The notes under the pieces are model-generated. The model had not been told where the DNA came from. It saw only the letters and a program-made list of their open reading frames with translations, and ran no database searches. The translations under genes and the position numbers were made by a program. Positions 17,633-25,695 of a DNA stretch of 64,000 bases are shown piece by piece. Every line of letters starts with the position of its first letter. The first letter of the stretch is position 1. Source of the stretch: Homoserinibacter sp. YIM 151385 (lineage in GTDB: Bacteria > Actinomycetota > Actinomycetes > Actinomycetales > Microbacteriaceae); contig NZ_CP115175.1 of assembly GCF_027912415.1 (NCBI RefSeq), positions 1,426,001 to 1,490,000 of the forward strand, in the 5' to 3' direction.

Positions 17633-19375
17633 CTACCCGAAGGTGAAGGAGTACGCCTCGACGCCCTTCGCCGCCGTCACCTCGATGGTGCCCTGCTTCG
17701 CGCCGTCGACCTCGAGGAGGCGATAGGAGCGGGGCGTCCCGTCGACCTCGATGGTCTCCTCCTCGCCCCCGTCGACGGTGTAGGTCACGCTGCCCGAGCC
17801 GCCGAGGACCATGCGGACCTCCTGCGTCGCCGAGTACTCGAGACGGATGCGCGCCTCGTCCTCGGCCGGCGTCGCGAACTGGAAGCCGACATCCCACGAG
17901 CCGTCGAGCGCGAACTCGTCGCGCCCCAGCTTCGCCGGGAAGGCGTAGTCGTCGACGCCCGAGCCGTACTTGCCCTCGCCGCCGTAGTTCTGCTCGCGAC
18001 CCACGCTGAGGTAGGTCTCGGGCGTCGTCCGGGCGCCGTCGGGGGTGTCGTCGCCGACGTCGGTCGCGGCAGGCAGCTCGACGTCGGGGTCGGCGTCCTG
18101 CAGCAGCTCGCGGATCAGCTTCTCGGTGGTCGCGTAGCCGCCCTCGCCGAACTTGATGTGGCGGACGGTGCCCTCCGCGTCGATCAGGTAGTGGGCCGGC
18201 CAGTAGCGGTTGCGGTAGTTGGTCCAGGTGCCGAGCGAGTTGTCGAGGGCGACCGGGTACTCGATCCCGAAGTCCCGGGCTCCGGCTCGGACGTTGCGCT
18301 CCTCCTTCTCGAAGGCGTACTCGGGCGAGTGGACGCCGATCACCTCGAGGCCGGCATCCCGGTAGGCCTCATCCCAGGCGACCGTGTGCGGGATGCTGCG
18401 CTGGCAGTTGATGCAGGAGTACGCCCAGAAGTCGACGAGGACGACCTTGCCGCGCAGCTCGTCGAGCGCGATCGGCTGCTCGTCGGGCGTGTTGAACCAG
18501 GCGTCGATGTCCTTGATGTCGGGCGCGGTGCCGCAGGACTCGAGCTCCTCGGCGCCGTTCGAGCACTGGTCGAGCTCCTTGTTCTGCTCGTTGACGAGCC
18601 CGCCGAGGTCGAGCTGCTCGGCGATCTGCTCCGAGTTGCCGAACTGGTCCTGCAGCGCGCTCGTGTAGTCGGGCACGAGCCGCTGGAGCACCTGCGGGAG
18701 GTTGAAGACGAGGCCGATCGCGAGGGCGATCATGGTGACGCCGCCGATCGTGCGGATGAGCGTCTGGCGCTTGCGGAAGGCCTTCACGCGCTCCGCGACG
18801 CGGCGGCCGGCGAGCGCGAAGATGAGCAGCGGGATCGCGGCGCCGATCGCGAAGGAGACCGTCAGCACGACGGTGTCGACGCCGATGCGGCCGGTCGCGC
18901 CGGCGACCGTGATGGCCGCGAGGACCGGACCCGCGCACGGCACGTACACGGCGCCGAGGGCGAAGCCGAGGATGAAGCCGGAGCGCTCCGTGCCCACCTG
19001 CTTCTGCGGGATCCACGAGAACGGCTTCTCGAGGATGTGCTGGAACCTCGGGATGATCAGCCCGAGGCCGATGAGCACGAGGACCACGATGCCGGCCCAG
19101 CGCAGGACGTCCTGCGGGAGGTTGAGCAGCGCGAGCACGAGCGAGCCGATGAGCGTGAAGAGGCTGAAGCTCACCACGAGGCCGAGGATGACCACGTAGG
19201 GGCGCCAGCGGGAGACGCGGCGCGGGTCGGCGTCCTCGCCGTCCTCACCCGCCCGTGCGCGGGCGCTCTGCGCGCCGCCGGAGAGGAAGATCACCGGCAG
19301 CACCGGGATGATGCACGGCGAGATTCCTGTGATCAGGCCGCCGATGAGGCCGATCAACGCAAGTGAGATGAGCAT
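17633..19375 (-). CDS. dipZ: DipZ-like CcdA/thioredoxin fusion protein
   Basis: This encodes 580 residues. The N-terminal membrane domain (about 1-230) is CcdA-like, beginning LIGGLITGISPCIIPVLPVI and containing GAVYVPCAGPVLAAI, the two Cys of the electron-transfer channel. A periplasm-side thioredoxin-like domain (about 320-440) has the redox motif YSCINCQRSIPHT. The C-terminal region (about 460-580) is a beta-rich domain as in mycobacterial DipZ. It passes reducing power across the membrane to exported proteins. ATG 19375 is chosen because it opens directly into the first helix; on the minus strand CCGAAA (19388-19383) lies 7 nt upstream. It is divergent from the fasciclin gene. Confidence 0.92.
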   Translation of the reverse strand: MLISLALIGLIGGLITGISPCIIPVLPVIFLSGGAQSARARAGEDGEDADPRRVSRWRPYVVILGLVVSFSLFTLIGSLVLALLNLPQDVLRWAGIVVLVLIGLGLIIPRFQHILEKPFSWIPQKQVGTERSGFILGFALGAVYVPCAGPVLAAITVAGATGRIGVDTVVLTVSFAIGAAIPLLIFALAGRRVAERVKAFRKRQTLIRTIGGVTMIALAIGLVFNLPQVLQRLVPDYTSALQDQFGNSEQIAEQLDLGGLVNEQNKELDQCSNGAEELESCGTAPDIKDIDAWFNTPDEQPIALDELRGKVVLVDFWAYSCINCQRSIPHTVAWDEAYRDAGLEVIGVHSPEYAFEKEERNVRAGARDFGIEYPVALDNSLGTWTNYRNRYWPAHYLIDAEGTVRHIKFGEGGYATTEKLIRELLQDADPDVELPAATDVGDDTPDGARTTPETYLSVGREQNYGGEGKYGSGVDDYAFPAKLGRDEFALDGSWDVGFQFATPAEDEARIRLEYSATQEVRMVLGGSGSVTYTVDGGEEETIEVDGTPRSYRLLEVDGAKQGTIEVTAAKGVEAYSFTFG

Positions 19376-19501
19376 GTCGGGATTTCGGAGCGGTACCCGG
19401 ATGCGACGGGTGGCATACGAGCATCGGAATGGATGCCGTGGGCGGCAACAGAGGAGCACGCGCGCGAGGGGCGGCCGCATGCTGCGGATTCGCGGGACGA
19501 C

Positions 19502-19555
19502 CAAACCGATCGGGCACGGCGGCCCGAAACCCCGTCAGACACCCCCGATCGGGGG
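19502..19555 (+). promoter_or_regulatory. Candidate SigK promoter and GC palindrome before the fasciclin gene
   Basis: CAAACCGATC (19502-19511) is followed after 12 nt by CCGAAA (19524-19529), and CCCCCGATCGGGGG (19542-19555) is a perfect 14-bp palindrome downstream of it. The first element resembles the sequence upstream of sigK. The palindrome could be an operator or a leader structure. Both readings are inference from pattern alone. Confidence 0.4.
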
Positions 19556-19603
19556 TTGCACCCAGCGGGGGCCGAGACCCTCGCATGACTGAGGAGTCCA
19601 GCA

Positions 19604-20254
19604 ATGCGAATCCGCAACCGCAAGCTCGCAGCACTGTCCATCGCCGGCATCGCCATGCTCGGCCTCGCCGCGTGTGCGCCGATGGCCGATGAGCCCGCCG
19701 CCGAGGAGCCCAGCATGGAGGCGCCCGACGACAGCGGCATGGACAACGCCGCCTTCGACGACCTCGTCGGCCCCGGCTGCGAGGACTACGCCACGCAGGT
19801 CCCGGACGGCGACGGCTCGATCGTCGGCATGTCCACCCTCCAGGTGACGGACGCGGCCGCCGCGAACCCGATCCTCACCTCGCTCGTCAAGGCCGTCTCC
19901 GGTGAGATGAACCCCGACGTCGACCTCGTGAGCACGCTCAACGGCGGCGAGTTCACCGTCTTCGCGCCGGTCGACGACGCCTTCGCGAAGCTCGACGCCG
20001 CGACCCTCGAGACGCTCAGCACCCCCGAGGGCGCCGAGACGCTCTCCAAGGTGCTCACCTACCACGTCGTGCCCGGCCAGATCCTCCCCGAGGACCTCTC
20101 CGGCGAGTACGAGACCGCCGAGGGCTCCATGGTCACGGTCTCCGGCTCGGGCGACATGCTCAAGGTCGATGACGCCAACGTCATCTGCGGCGGCGTCCAC
20201 ACCGCCAACGCGACCGTCTACCTGATCGACTCGGTGATGATGCCGGCCGAGTAG
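19604..20254 (+). CDS. Fasciclin-domain lipoprotein (MPT83/MPT70-like)
   Basis: This encodes 216 residues. The signal peptide ends in the lipobox LGLAAC with the lipidated Cys at residue 24, followed by an acidic linker. One FAS1 domain (about 75-215) has the H1 box FTVFAPVDDAFAKLDA and the H2 box LTYHVVPGQILPEDL, ending VHTANATVYLIDSVMMPAE. Size and layout match the M. tuberculosis surface antigens MPT83/MPT70, which are SigK targets. It is divergent from the DipZ-like gene and close to sigK-rskA, so the same regulon is inferred. Confidence 0.93.
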   Translation: MRIRNRKLAALSIAGIAMLGLAACAPMADEPAAEEPSMEAPDDSGMDNAAFDDLVGPGCEDYATQVPDGDGSIVGMSTLQVTDAAAANPILTSLVKAVSGEMNPDVDLVSTLNGGEFTVFAPVDDAFAKLDAATLETLSTPEGAETLSKVLTYHVVPGQILPEDLSGEYETAEGSMVTVSGSGDMLKVDDANVICGGVHTANATVYLIDSVMMPAE

Positions 20255-20273
20255 GTCGGACTGCACGGAAAGG

Positions 20274-20307
20274 GGCCCGGTGCCGCCGCGGAGGGCGGCG
20301 CCGGGCC
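20274..20307 (+). terminator. Terminator-like hairpin after the fasciclin gene
   Basis: GGCCCGG-TGCCGCC at 20274-20287 pairs with GGGCGGC-GCCGGGCC at 20293-20307 around a 5-nt loop. It lies about 20 nt after the stop codon. No T-tract follows, as is common in high-GC actinobacteria. Confidence 0.7.
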
Positions 20308-20449
20308 TCGTCGCGTGTGCGGGGCGGTGCGGGTCGCTGATGCGGGGCCGCTCGCGTGCGCTCGACCGGCTCAGGCGCGCGGCCTCGTCGCCCAGCGCCG
20401 CGGTCCGGCGTCTCCGCCGCGCGGCCGCCCGCAGTACCCTTGAGCCGAC

Positions 20450-20522
20450 GGGCCTGTAGCTCAGCTGGCAGAGCATCGGACTTTTAATCCGCGGGTCGTG
20501 GGTTCGAGCCCCACCGGGCCCA
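20450..20522 (+). tRNA. tRNA-Lys (anticodon TTT)
   Basis: The sequence folds as a complete 73-nt cloverleaf: acceptor GGGCCTG pairs with CGGGCCC, the anticodon loop is CTTTTAA (anticodon TTT), and the T-arm is GTGGG-TTCGAGC-CCCAC. The discriminator base is A20522; CCA is not fully encoded. Its 3' 45 bases are the attachment site of the genomic island that follows. Confidence 0.97.
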
Positions 20523-20523
20523 C
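20478..20523 (+). repeat. Left attachment-site repeat (46 bp, in tRNA-Lys)
   Basis: The 46 bases from GGACTTTTAATCCG to the final CCCAC of the tRNA recur without mismatch at 35910-35955. Sequence before and after differs. This is the classical product of integrase-mediated insertion into a tRNA gene. Confidence 0.95.
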
Positions 20524-20583
20524 CCTGTTCTGCCCCTTGTTTTCGGCGATTTTGGGTCAGTGCCGGCCGCAACTTGGTCCTTG

Positions 20584-20612
20584 TGCCCACGAGTTGCCCA
20601 CATTTTGCCCAC
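20584..20612 (+). repeat. Arm-type repeats of outer element, left end
   Basis: TGCCCAC occurs at 20584, 20595 and 20606, each 11 bp apart, about one helical turn. The right end has the matching pair TGCCCACATTTTGCCCAC at 35786-35803, identical to 20595-20612. Both sets point the same way and lie 60-110 bp inside the att repeats, the position of integrase arm sites. Confidence 0.75.
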
Positions 20613-20823
20613 ATCATTCGGAGGCAAAGTTCCTCGTTGAGGCAGCCACGGGTCGATTCAAAGCGCCCGCGGGTCCACGAGACGGCAATCGGCTCGCGAG
20701 TATGAGTCGTGCGCCCGAGCAGGTGGCCGAGCAATGGGGCCATGCATGATCACGTGACCTTGCATACGTTGAGGATCTCGGCGAGTCTTGATGACGTCGA
20801 TACCTCTTCGATCACACCGGGAT

Positions 20824-20843
20824 GTGGCCAAAATGTGGCCACG
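20824..20843 (+). repeat. Arm-type repeats of inner element, left end
   Basis: TGTGGCCAAAATGTGGCCAC holds two TGTGGCCA units 11 bp apart. The right end of the inner element has the equivalent pair at 28230-28250 in the same orientation. Confidence 0.65.
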
Positions 20844-21008
20844 CCGTCGCGCCCCCTCAGATTGCGCGTCGCGCACCCTTTCTCTCGTAATTCCGCCATC
20901 GACTACGCGGCCGTTTCACGGGCGGAGTTCCGTAGCGTGCGGGTAGTGACCTCGGCTCGACTCTCGCAGTATGCTCAGGCAACCAATTTGCGTGGAGGAT
21001 CAGGACCC

Positions 21009-21542
21009 GTGCTACCCGACATGGACCCGGTCAATGCGTGGCTTCTCCCGCCCGCAGCTGACCCCTACGTCACGACCTTCGACGAGATCCACGAGCGGTT
21101 CGTCGTTGGTGCCCCGTTTGGGGAAGAGCGACAGTTAGTCTTCGACGCGCTCCTCCTCTACGCTCGTCTGATTTGGCGCATCGTCCCGGATGCACGGCTG
21201 AGGATCAACGGAGGTTTTGTCACCCACAAGCCGTGGGCGGCGCCTGAAGATGTCGACATCGCCGTGGTCTGTCCTACGATCAGCCAGTACCAGCTGGATC
21301 GGGCCATCGTTGCGCCACTCTTCACCCTGCTGGAGGTGAAGGGTGTGGTCGTGAGGATCCCGGTCACGATCCCCAAACTGCATGTGATGGGAGGCCTGGT
21401 GGACGCGTTCCCGATCCTCCCAGGACTCCCCGCGCTCGACGCTACGTTTCGCCGCATCTGGTCGACCGTGAAAGGCGATGACGGTGAGCTCATCCCCGGC
21501 TTGACCAAGGGCTATGTCGAGGTGGTGAACCCCGATGCCTGA
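21009..21542 (+). CDS. DUF6932-like nucleotidyltransferase-fold protein
   Basis: This encodes 177 residues from GTG 21009 with GGAGG 10 nt upstream; ATG 21021 is an alternative start. LLPPAADPYVTTFDEIHERF at the N-terminus matches the opening of DUF6932 proteins, and LRINGGFVTHK followed by EDVDIAVVCP gives the GG...DxD pattern of the minimal nucleotidyltransferase fold. The usual third catalytic acid is not obvious. It overlaps the next gene by 8 nt. Such proteins occur in mobile islands next to unknown partners and may be toxin-like, but no activity is established. The frame upstream to 20709 runs through repeats and is not used. Confidence 0.65.
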   Translation: MLPDMDPVNAWLLPPAADPYVTTFDEIHERFVVGAPFGEERQLVFDALLLYARLIWRIVPDARLRINGGFVTHKPWAAPEDVDIAVVCPTISQYQLDRAIVAPLFTLLEVKGVVVRIPVTIPKLHVMGGLVDAFPILPGLPALDATFRRIWSTVKGDDGELIPGLTKGYVEVVNPDA

Positions 21543-22527
21543 CTATGACAACTTGTCGCTGGAGGAATTAGTACGACTCGCGGCGCGCGAAGCCCGCGAC
21601 AGCGAGTACCCGAACGTCGCGTTGGCCAGCTTGACGGGAGCGGTGGCTGGAGACGCAACCCTGCAGCAGGCGATAGCGGACGAGCTTGCGCCGAGGGCAG
21701 CCAACCTCGAACTGCATCTCGACGGCGAGAAGGTCGAGGGGCATTCGACCAACGCGTTGTCCTTCGGTTCATTCGTTGCGCGAGTGTCTGACACGGTTCG
21801 GGAGTTCGTGAAGGGCCGTCTCAACCTTCCTGCATTCTCAAACGACCTACAGGTCGCTCTGGCCGAGGGCTCGGTCAAAGCGACCTTCATCGCCCCGGAT
21901 CCAGTGACGGACACAAACAACACGTTCCCCGACGGTCAGGGAAGCGAGGCGGTTTGGAACGACGGCAACCTCCAGTCGGAGGCCTTGCACCAAATAGCAA
22001 TCGTGCTCCGCAACTCTGACCCCGAGTCTCCGAATGACGACGCGCTGGATGAGGCGATTCAGCTTCTCCCGTTTGGCGCCCGAGTGAAGCTCCGCAGCGC
22101 TATGCGCCAGACAGTCAAGCAGGACTGGTCGATCACCGGCGAGTTCCGCCAGCGCGGCATCGGAATTGAACCAATCCACCTGTCGCCAGGCGGTGCGCGA
22201 TTCTTGCTGGAGCGATTGGAAGGCGAAGAAGTCGCCGACGAGCCGTTGACGACCACAGGGGTGCTCGACGGCCACCAGTGGTCGAGCGGCATCATGTACT
22301 TCATCCCCGTCGGAGGTCGGCGATTCCCCGCGCTGTTCGAGACCCCTCGGGTCCGCGAGCAGGTCGGAATACTCGACGCAGTGGAAGGCCGCAAAGTAGA
22401 AGCGACCTTCCGCGTGTACACGCGCGTGGGTTCAGGCGAGACCGATCGCAAGTCCACAACCTACGTTCTCCAGTCCGTGCGACCGCTCGATGACGGCCCC
22501 GGCACTGAGTTGGACTTGCCGGCGTGA
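21535..22527 (+). CDS. Unknown protein, partner of the DUF6932-like gene
   Basis: This encodes 330 residues. I recognise no domain. The N-terminal 60 residues are acidic and helical (LSLEELVRLAAREARDSEYP), the middle is mixed, and the C-terminal 110 residues look beta-rich (GVLDGHQWSSGIMYFIPVGG and ATFRVYTRVGSGETD). There is no signal peptide or membrane segment. The 8-nt overlap with the upstream nucleotidyltransferase-like gene means coupled translation and suggests the two act together; an antitoxin or sensor role is possible but not shown. Confidence 0.6.
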   Translation: MPDYDNLSLEELVRLAAREARDSEYPNVALASLTGAVAGDATLQQAIADELAPRAANLELHLDGEKVEGHSTNALSFGSFVARVSDTVREFVKGRLNLPAFSNDLQVALAEGSVKATFIAPDPVTDTNNTFPDGQGSEAVWNDGNLQSEALHQIAIVLRNSDPESPNDDALDEAIQLLPFGARVKLRSAMRQTVKQDWSITGEFRQRGIGIEPIHLSPGGARFLLERLEGEEVADEPLTTTGVLDGHQWSSGIMYFIPVGGRRFPALFETPRVREQVGILDAVEGRKVEATFRVYTRVGSGETDRKSTTYVLQSVRPLDDGPGTELDLPA

Positions 22528-22619
22528 CCGACGAGGAGTTGGATCCCGCAGCCGCCAGATGCGAGATGTCTAGGGCACCTGCGGCCGTGCCATACTCCTG
22601 GCGCAGGCGGTGAGGTGAA

Positions 22620-23960
22620 ATGGCCAACACGCTCGATCCCGGCGACATTCGCGTCGGGCAACTCTTCGATGGTGTCGACAACGATGAACCGCTTCAGAGC
22701 GCCACGTTGACGTTTCAGCCCGGACTTGGCGCAACCGTGCTCGTCCCCTACGTCACCGGTGAGACCGAGTTCCGGACGGCCGACGACTGGTTCCGCAACC
22801 AAGCACCGCCCACGACCCTGCTTTTCGTTGACAACAAGGGCGCGGTACTGCTCAGCGGGGTTCGTTGGGCGGGGCATTCCGGGGCGCAGTTCCTCACCGG
22901 TAAGCTACGTGCCAATGCCACGGTCCTCGGACGGCCGCGCCGAATCAAAGAGGACTACCGGGTGCGCGAGATGTCTTCCGCGATCGACGGCTTGGCCGAG
23001 TTCGCCGGCTTCTCGCCAGTTCAGACGAACCTTGACGCCTTTCCCGCTGACCCCCTCGTGATCCGGCTCAGCGACGAGGAGCAAGTGCGTTGGCGATCGA
23101 ATGGTTTCTCGTACTCGATACGATCCCGAACCCCGTGGTCGGCGATCGACGGACAAGAGTTCACGGTTCGTAGCGCACCCCAGGTAGTCACGTCCTCATC
23201 ACGGCTTGCCAACGTCGACGCACACCTCACGGCCCAATGGCCAATCCGAGCTCTCCTCTCGATGGTGATGGGTGAGCGGATCGCGTGGCGGTCACATCAC
23301 ATCCGCGACGACCAGTTCCCGACGTGGATGGCAGCCGGACCGCCCCGAGCCGCCGGCCCAGTTGAGGTGAGGCTCAGGCGGACGTTGCGCGATCAGGCTT
23401 CAGAGGCGGTCGATCATGCGGATCTCGCGCTGCCCTGGCTCCGTTTGACGCAACTTGGTGCCGCAGGGATGCGCCGCTGGACCCGGCTTTACAGCGACCC
23501 TCTCTTACGTCGTGGAATCGAGCCGATCGTCGAGGTGATAAACGGCGCCTCGAAGTTCCTGGAACCGCAACTGATGATGACGGCCATCGCGCTCGACTAC
23601 ATCGACTACTACCGCGATCGACGGAGACGCACGCTTGCGCAGCGAATCACCGCGTGCATGGTCGCCGCAGATTTGGAGTGGCCAGAGGTAGGAACTCGGG
23701 TAGGCATCGGAAAGGCGATAGCAAAGCTGAACAACGACCTGAAGCATCCGGACAGGGAGACCCAACCTGAGGCAGCAGTCCTCCACTGTCTAACAGACCT
23801 CGCCATCCTTGTCGCACGCGCCCAGCTGATCCAGCTCCTAGAGATGCCAAGGTCGGCGCGGGAGGAATTCCGACGATCGCGGGCTGCGAATCATGTCAAA
23901 CAGATGCTGACGGCAAACGGCATTCGAGTGCAGGAAGACGGGCGCGCGTCCTCCAGTTGA
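22620..23960 (+). CDS. ApeA-like protein with C-terminal HEPN-type domain
   Basis: This encodes 446 residues. The N-terminal half (QSATLTFQPGLGATVLVPYV, then VREMSSAIDGLAEFAGF and ANVDAHLTAQWPIRALLSMV) resembles the beta-rich ApeA N-terminal domain. The C-terminal half (about 270-430) is helical and contains LNNDLKHPDRE at the place of the HEPN Rx4-6H motif. The His is present, but Asn stands where the catalytic Arg is usual. ApeA proteins are stand-alone abortive-infection RNases. CATACT at 22591-22596 is a possible -10 and GGTGAGG precedes the ATG. The assignment is by pattern only; the Asn could mean a divergent or inactive nuclease. Confidence 0.55.
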   Translation: MANTLDPGDIRVGQLFDGVDNDEPLQSATLTFQPGLGATVLVPYVTGETEFRTADDWFRNQAPPTTLLFVDNKGAVLLSGVRWAGHSGAQFLTGKLRANATVLGRPRRIKEDYRVREMSSAIDGLAEFAGFSPVQTNLDAFPADPLVIRLSDEEQVRWRSNGFSYSIRSRTPWSAIDGQEFTVRSAPQVVTSSSRLANVDAHLTAQWPIRALLSMVMGERIAWRSHHIRDDQFPTWMAAGPPRAAGPVEVRLRRTLRDQASEAVDHADLALPWLRLTQLGAAGMRRWTRLYSDPLLRRGIEPIVEVINGASKFLEPQLMMTAIALDYIDYYRDRRRRTLAQRITACMVAADLEWPEVGTRVGIGKAIAKLNNDLKHPDRETQPEAAVLHCLTDLAILVARAQLIQLLEMPRSAREEFRRSRAANHVKQMLTANGIRVQEDGRASSS

Positions 23961-24208
23961 CCTCAATCCGGCGACGGGGTTTCCCCAGTGCTGGCGATTG
24001 GGCGAAATGTATCCGTCCGCAGTCGCGAGAGACCGCGATGCAATCGATAGGCAAAGTCGTGGACACCGCCTCCGCCGCCCACGTATCCTCGTTGGTGGGC
24101 AGTCTGGTCTGCCTTTCTCCGAGTCTGAGCCCCCACGCGGCTCAGACGCCGAGGACAACCGTTGCGGAATCCAGAGAACGCAGTACCCGCTGGATTGAGA
24201 TCTCTCTC

Positions 24209-25408
24209 ATGTCACAGGGCTGGCAAGCGTGGGGTGTTACGCCCGGAATAGAGATTGAGATGACATTCAGCGACGACAACGCGAAACGTGCCCTTCAACA
24301 GGACGCTCGCGCTTGGTCGGCTTTCACCGGCACCAAGTACACGGCCGCGTTGCGGCAAATGAGTCACCCCCTAGCGCAAGGACTGCTCGGCGAACGCGTC
24401 AGCGCTCGACGGATGATTGCCACGCTCGAGCAGCACCCGGTGGTCGGAGCGCGTGGAGGCGATCCGGTCCTCGGAGAGAACGGGATGCGCTCGGATTCGC
24501 CGTGGAGCTTCGACGGCAAAACTGACTACATCGAGCTCGCCCTCATCACGGAAATGCTCCGCATGTTTACCCCGAGTGCTGACGGCGATACCCCGGAAGT
24601 GGGTAGCTACTCGCTGAAGCACACCGCGGAGTGGTTCCTGAGTCCGCACTGCTCGTACGTGTCGAACGGTCGGCTGATCTGGGCGGCCGCGGCGCTTGGT
24701 CTCCCGATCGCTGGGCAGGACGGAGACGGGCCTAACCTGCTGATCGGGGTGTCGGAACGCGAACACGACTACGTCCGTCGGATGATCGGCAAGGGGTCGA
24801 CGGCGCCGCGAGTTCACCACTTTCGCCCGGCCGGGTACGAATACCTACAGATGGCACTCGCGCACGCAACCGCCGGTGAGCCGCCTGAGGACAATTGGAT
24901 CCGCCCGAGCGCGGAGGACCAAGCCGCGCCCTTCCATGACTGGCTCGTTCTCCAGCACTCGCGTGACGGTTGGGATGGCCGCTTCGCGACCGACTACGCC
25001 GCGGGCATTCAGTACAGCGAGCACGGTCTCGCGCGCACGCCGGACGAACTGCTCGCGATCCTTCACGGGGTGTCGCGCGCGAACGAGGCCTACGACGCGG
25101 CGGTGCGCCTTATCGCGGACTGGATGAACACCTCACCGCTGGCGACGCCCATACGTACTGAAGAGGTCAGTGCCGACGGGGCCGATCACGGCGGATGGGG
25201 TGCCGGCGCCGGCACAACGGAGCGCTACGAGTTCCTCTGCCCATGCGGCTACGGGCGGATCGTCGAGGAGCACGAGAATATCCCGGGGTTCCGCGAGCAC
25301 GACGTCCGTATCCTCTGCAACAAATGCCGCTCGGAGTGGCGCTTCGCGGGCGGTAGGTCCACTCGGGACTGGGGCCTGGAGCCCATCGCGATGGTGGACG
25401 CGAGCTGA
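24209..25408 (+). CDS. Unknown protein with C-terminal zinc ribbon
   Basis: About 399 residues from ATG 24209. The frame is open from 23957, but the first 84 codons do not read like protein, so the internal ATG is preferred. Near the N-terminus is AWSAFTGTKYTAALRQM followed by LAQGLLGERVSARRMIATLE, a block I recall from many uncharacterised actinobacterial mobile-element proteins. Near the C-terminus CPCGYGRI and CNKC, about 30 residues apart, form a CxC...CxxC zinc-ribbon-like module. It directly follows the ApeA-like gene on the same strand, about 250 nt away. Function unknown. Confidence 0.6.
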   Translation: MSQGWQAWGVTPGIEIEMTFSDDNAKRALQQDARAWSAFTGTKYTAALRQMSHPLAQGLLGERVSARRMIATLEQHPVVGARGGDPVLGENGMRSDSPWSFDGKTDYIELALITEMLRMFTPSADGDTPEVGSYSLKHTAEWFLSPHCSYVSNGRLIWAAAALGLPIAGQDGDGPNLLIGVSEREHDYVRRMIGKGSTAPRVHHFRPAGYEYLQMALAHATAGEPPEDNWIRPSAEDQAAPFHDWLVLQHSRDGWDGRFATDYAAGIQYSEHGLARTPDELLAILHGVSRANEAYDAAVRLIADWMNTSPLATPIRTEEVSADGADHGGWGAGAGTTERYEFLCPCGYGRIVEEHENIPGFREHDVRILCNKCRSEWRFAGGRSTRDWGLEPIAMVDAS

Positions 25409-25695
25409 CTAGCTGAGCTCCAGGCTCGGCTCGCGCACGTCTCGTTCAGCTCCGCGAGGGTCTTACCAAGCCGAGCAGAACCTCAACTGCCTGGGCGACT
25501 CGCGATGGTCCGGCGCGAGCAGCACCGCCGTTCACCGCGAGCCACTCAGGCAATGTCCTCGCGCGTCACCCGCGCTCTACAGTTGAAGGTGGAAGCTGTG
25601 TGGCCAGCAATTTGCCTTCGCTCGTAAGCGCAGGCGGAAAGGCATCAGCAGCACTTCTGGCATCTCTGGCAACCAACACATAGGGCGGATGCTCA

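Larger units (their letters stand above)
20524..21008. other. Left end of the island: two sets of arm-type repeats, no gene
   Basis: The stretch holds TGCCCAC repeats at 20584-20612, a 13-bp core TATGAGTCGTGCG at 20701-20713, and TGTGGCCA repeats at 20824-20843. TATGCT at 20970-20975 is a possible -10 for the gene at 21009, with GGAGG at 20994-20998 as its ribosome-binding site. Open frames across this region overlap these sites and are not convincing. Confidence 0.7.

Noticed and set aside
19376-19504. Upstream extension of the DipZ-like protein
   Set aside because: The added residues are Arg-rich and precede a membrane segment that starts naturally at ATG 19375; the region also holds the probable promoter.
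20584-20843. Iteron-type plasmid replication origin
   Set aside because: The 11-bp-spaced repeats look like iterons, but matching sets occur at the opposite ends of the elements and no rep gene is present, so integrase arm sites explain them better.
23957-24208. N-terminal extension of the zinc-ribbon protein from TTG 23957
   Set aside because: The translated 84 residues are low-complexity and unlike protein; conserved-looking sequence starts after ATG 24209.
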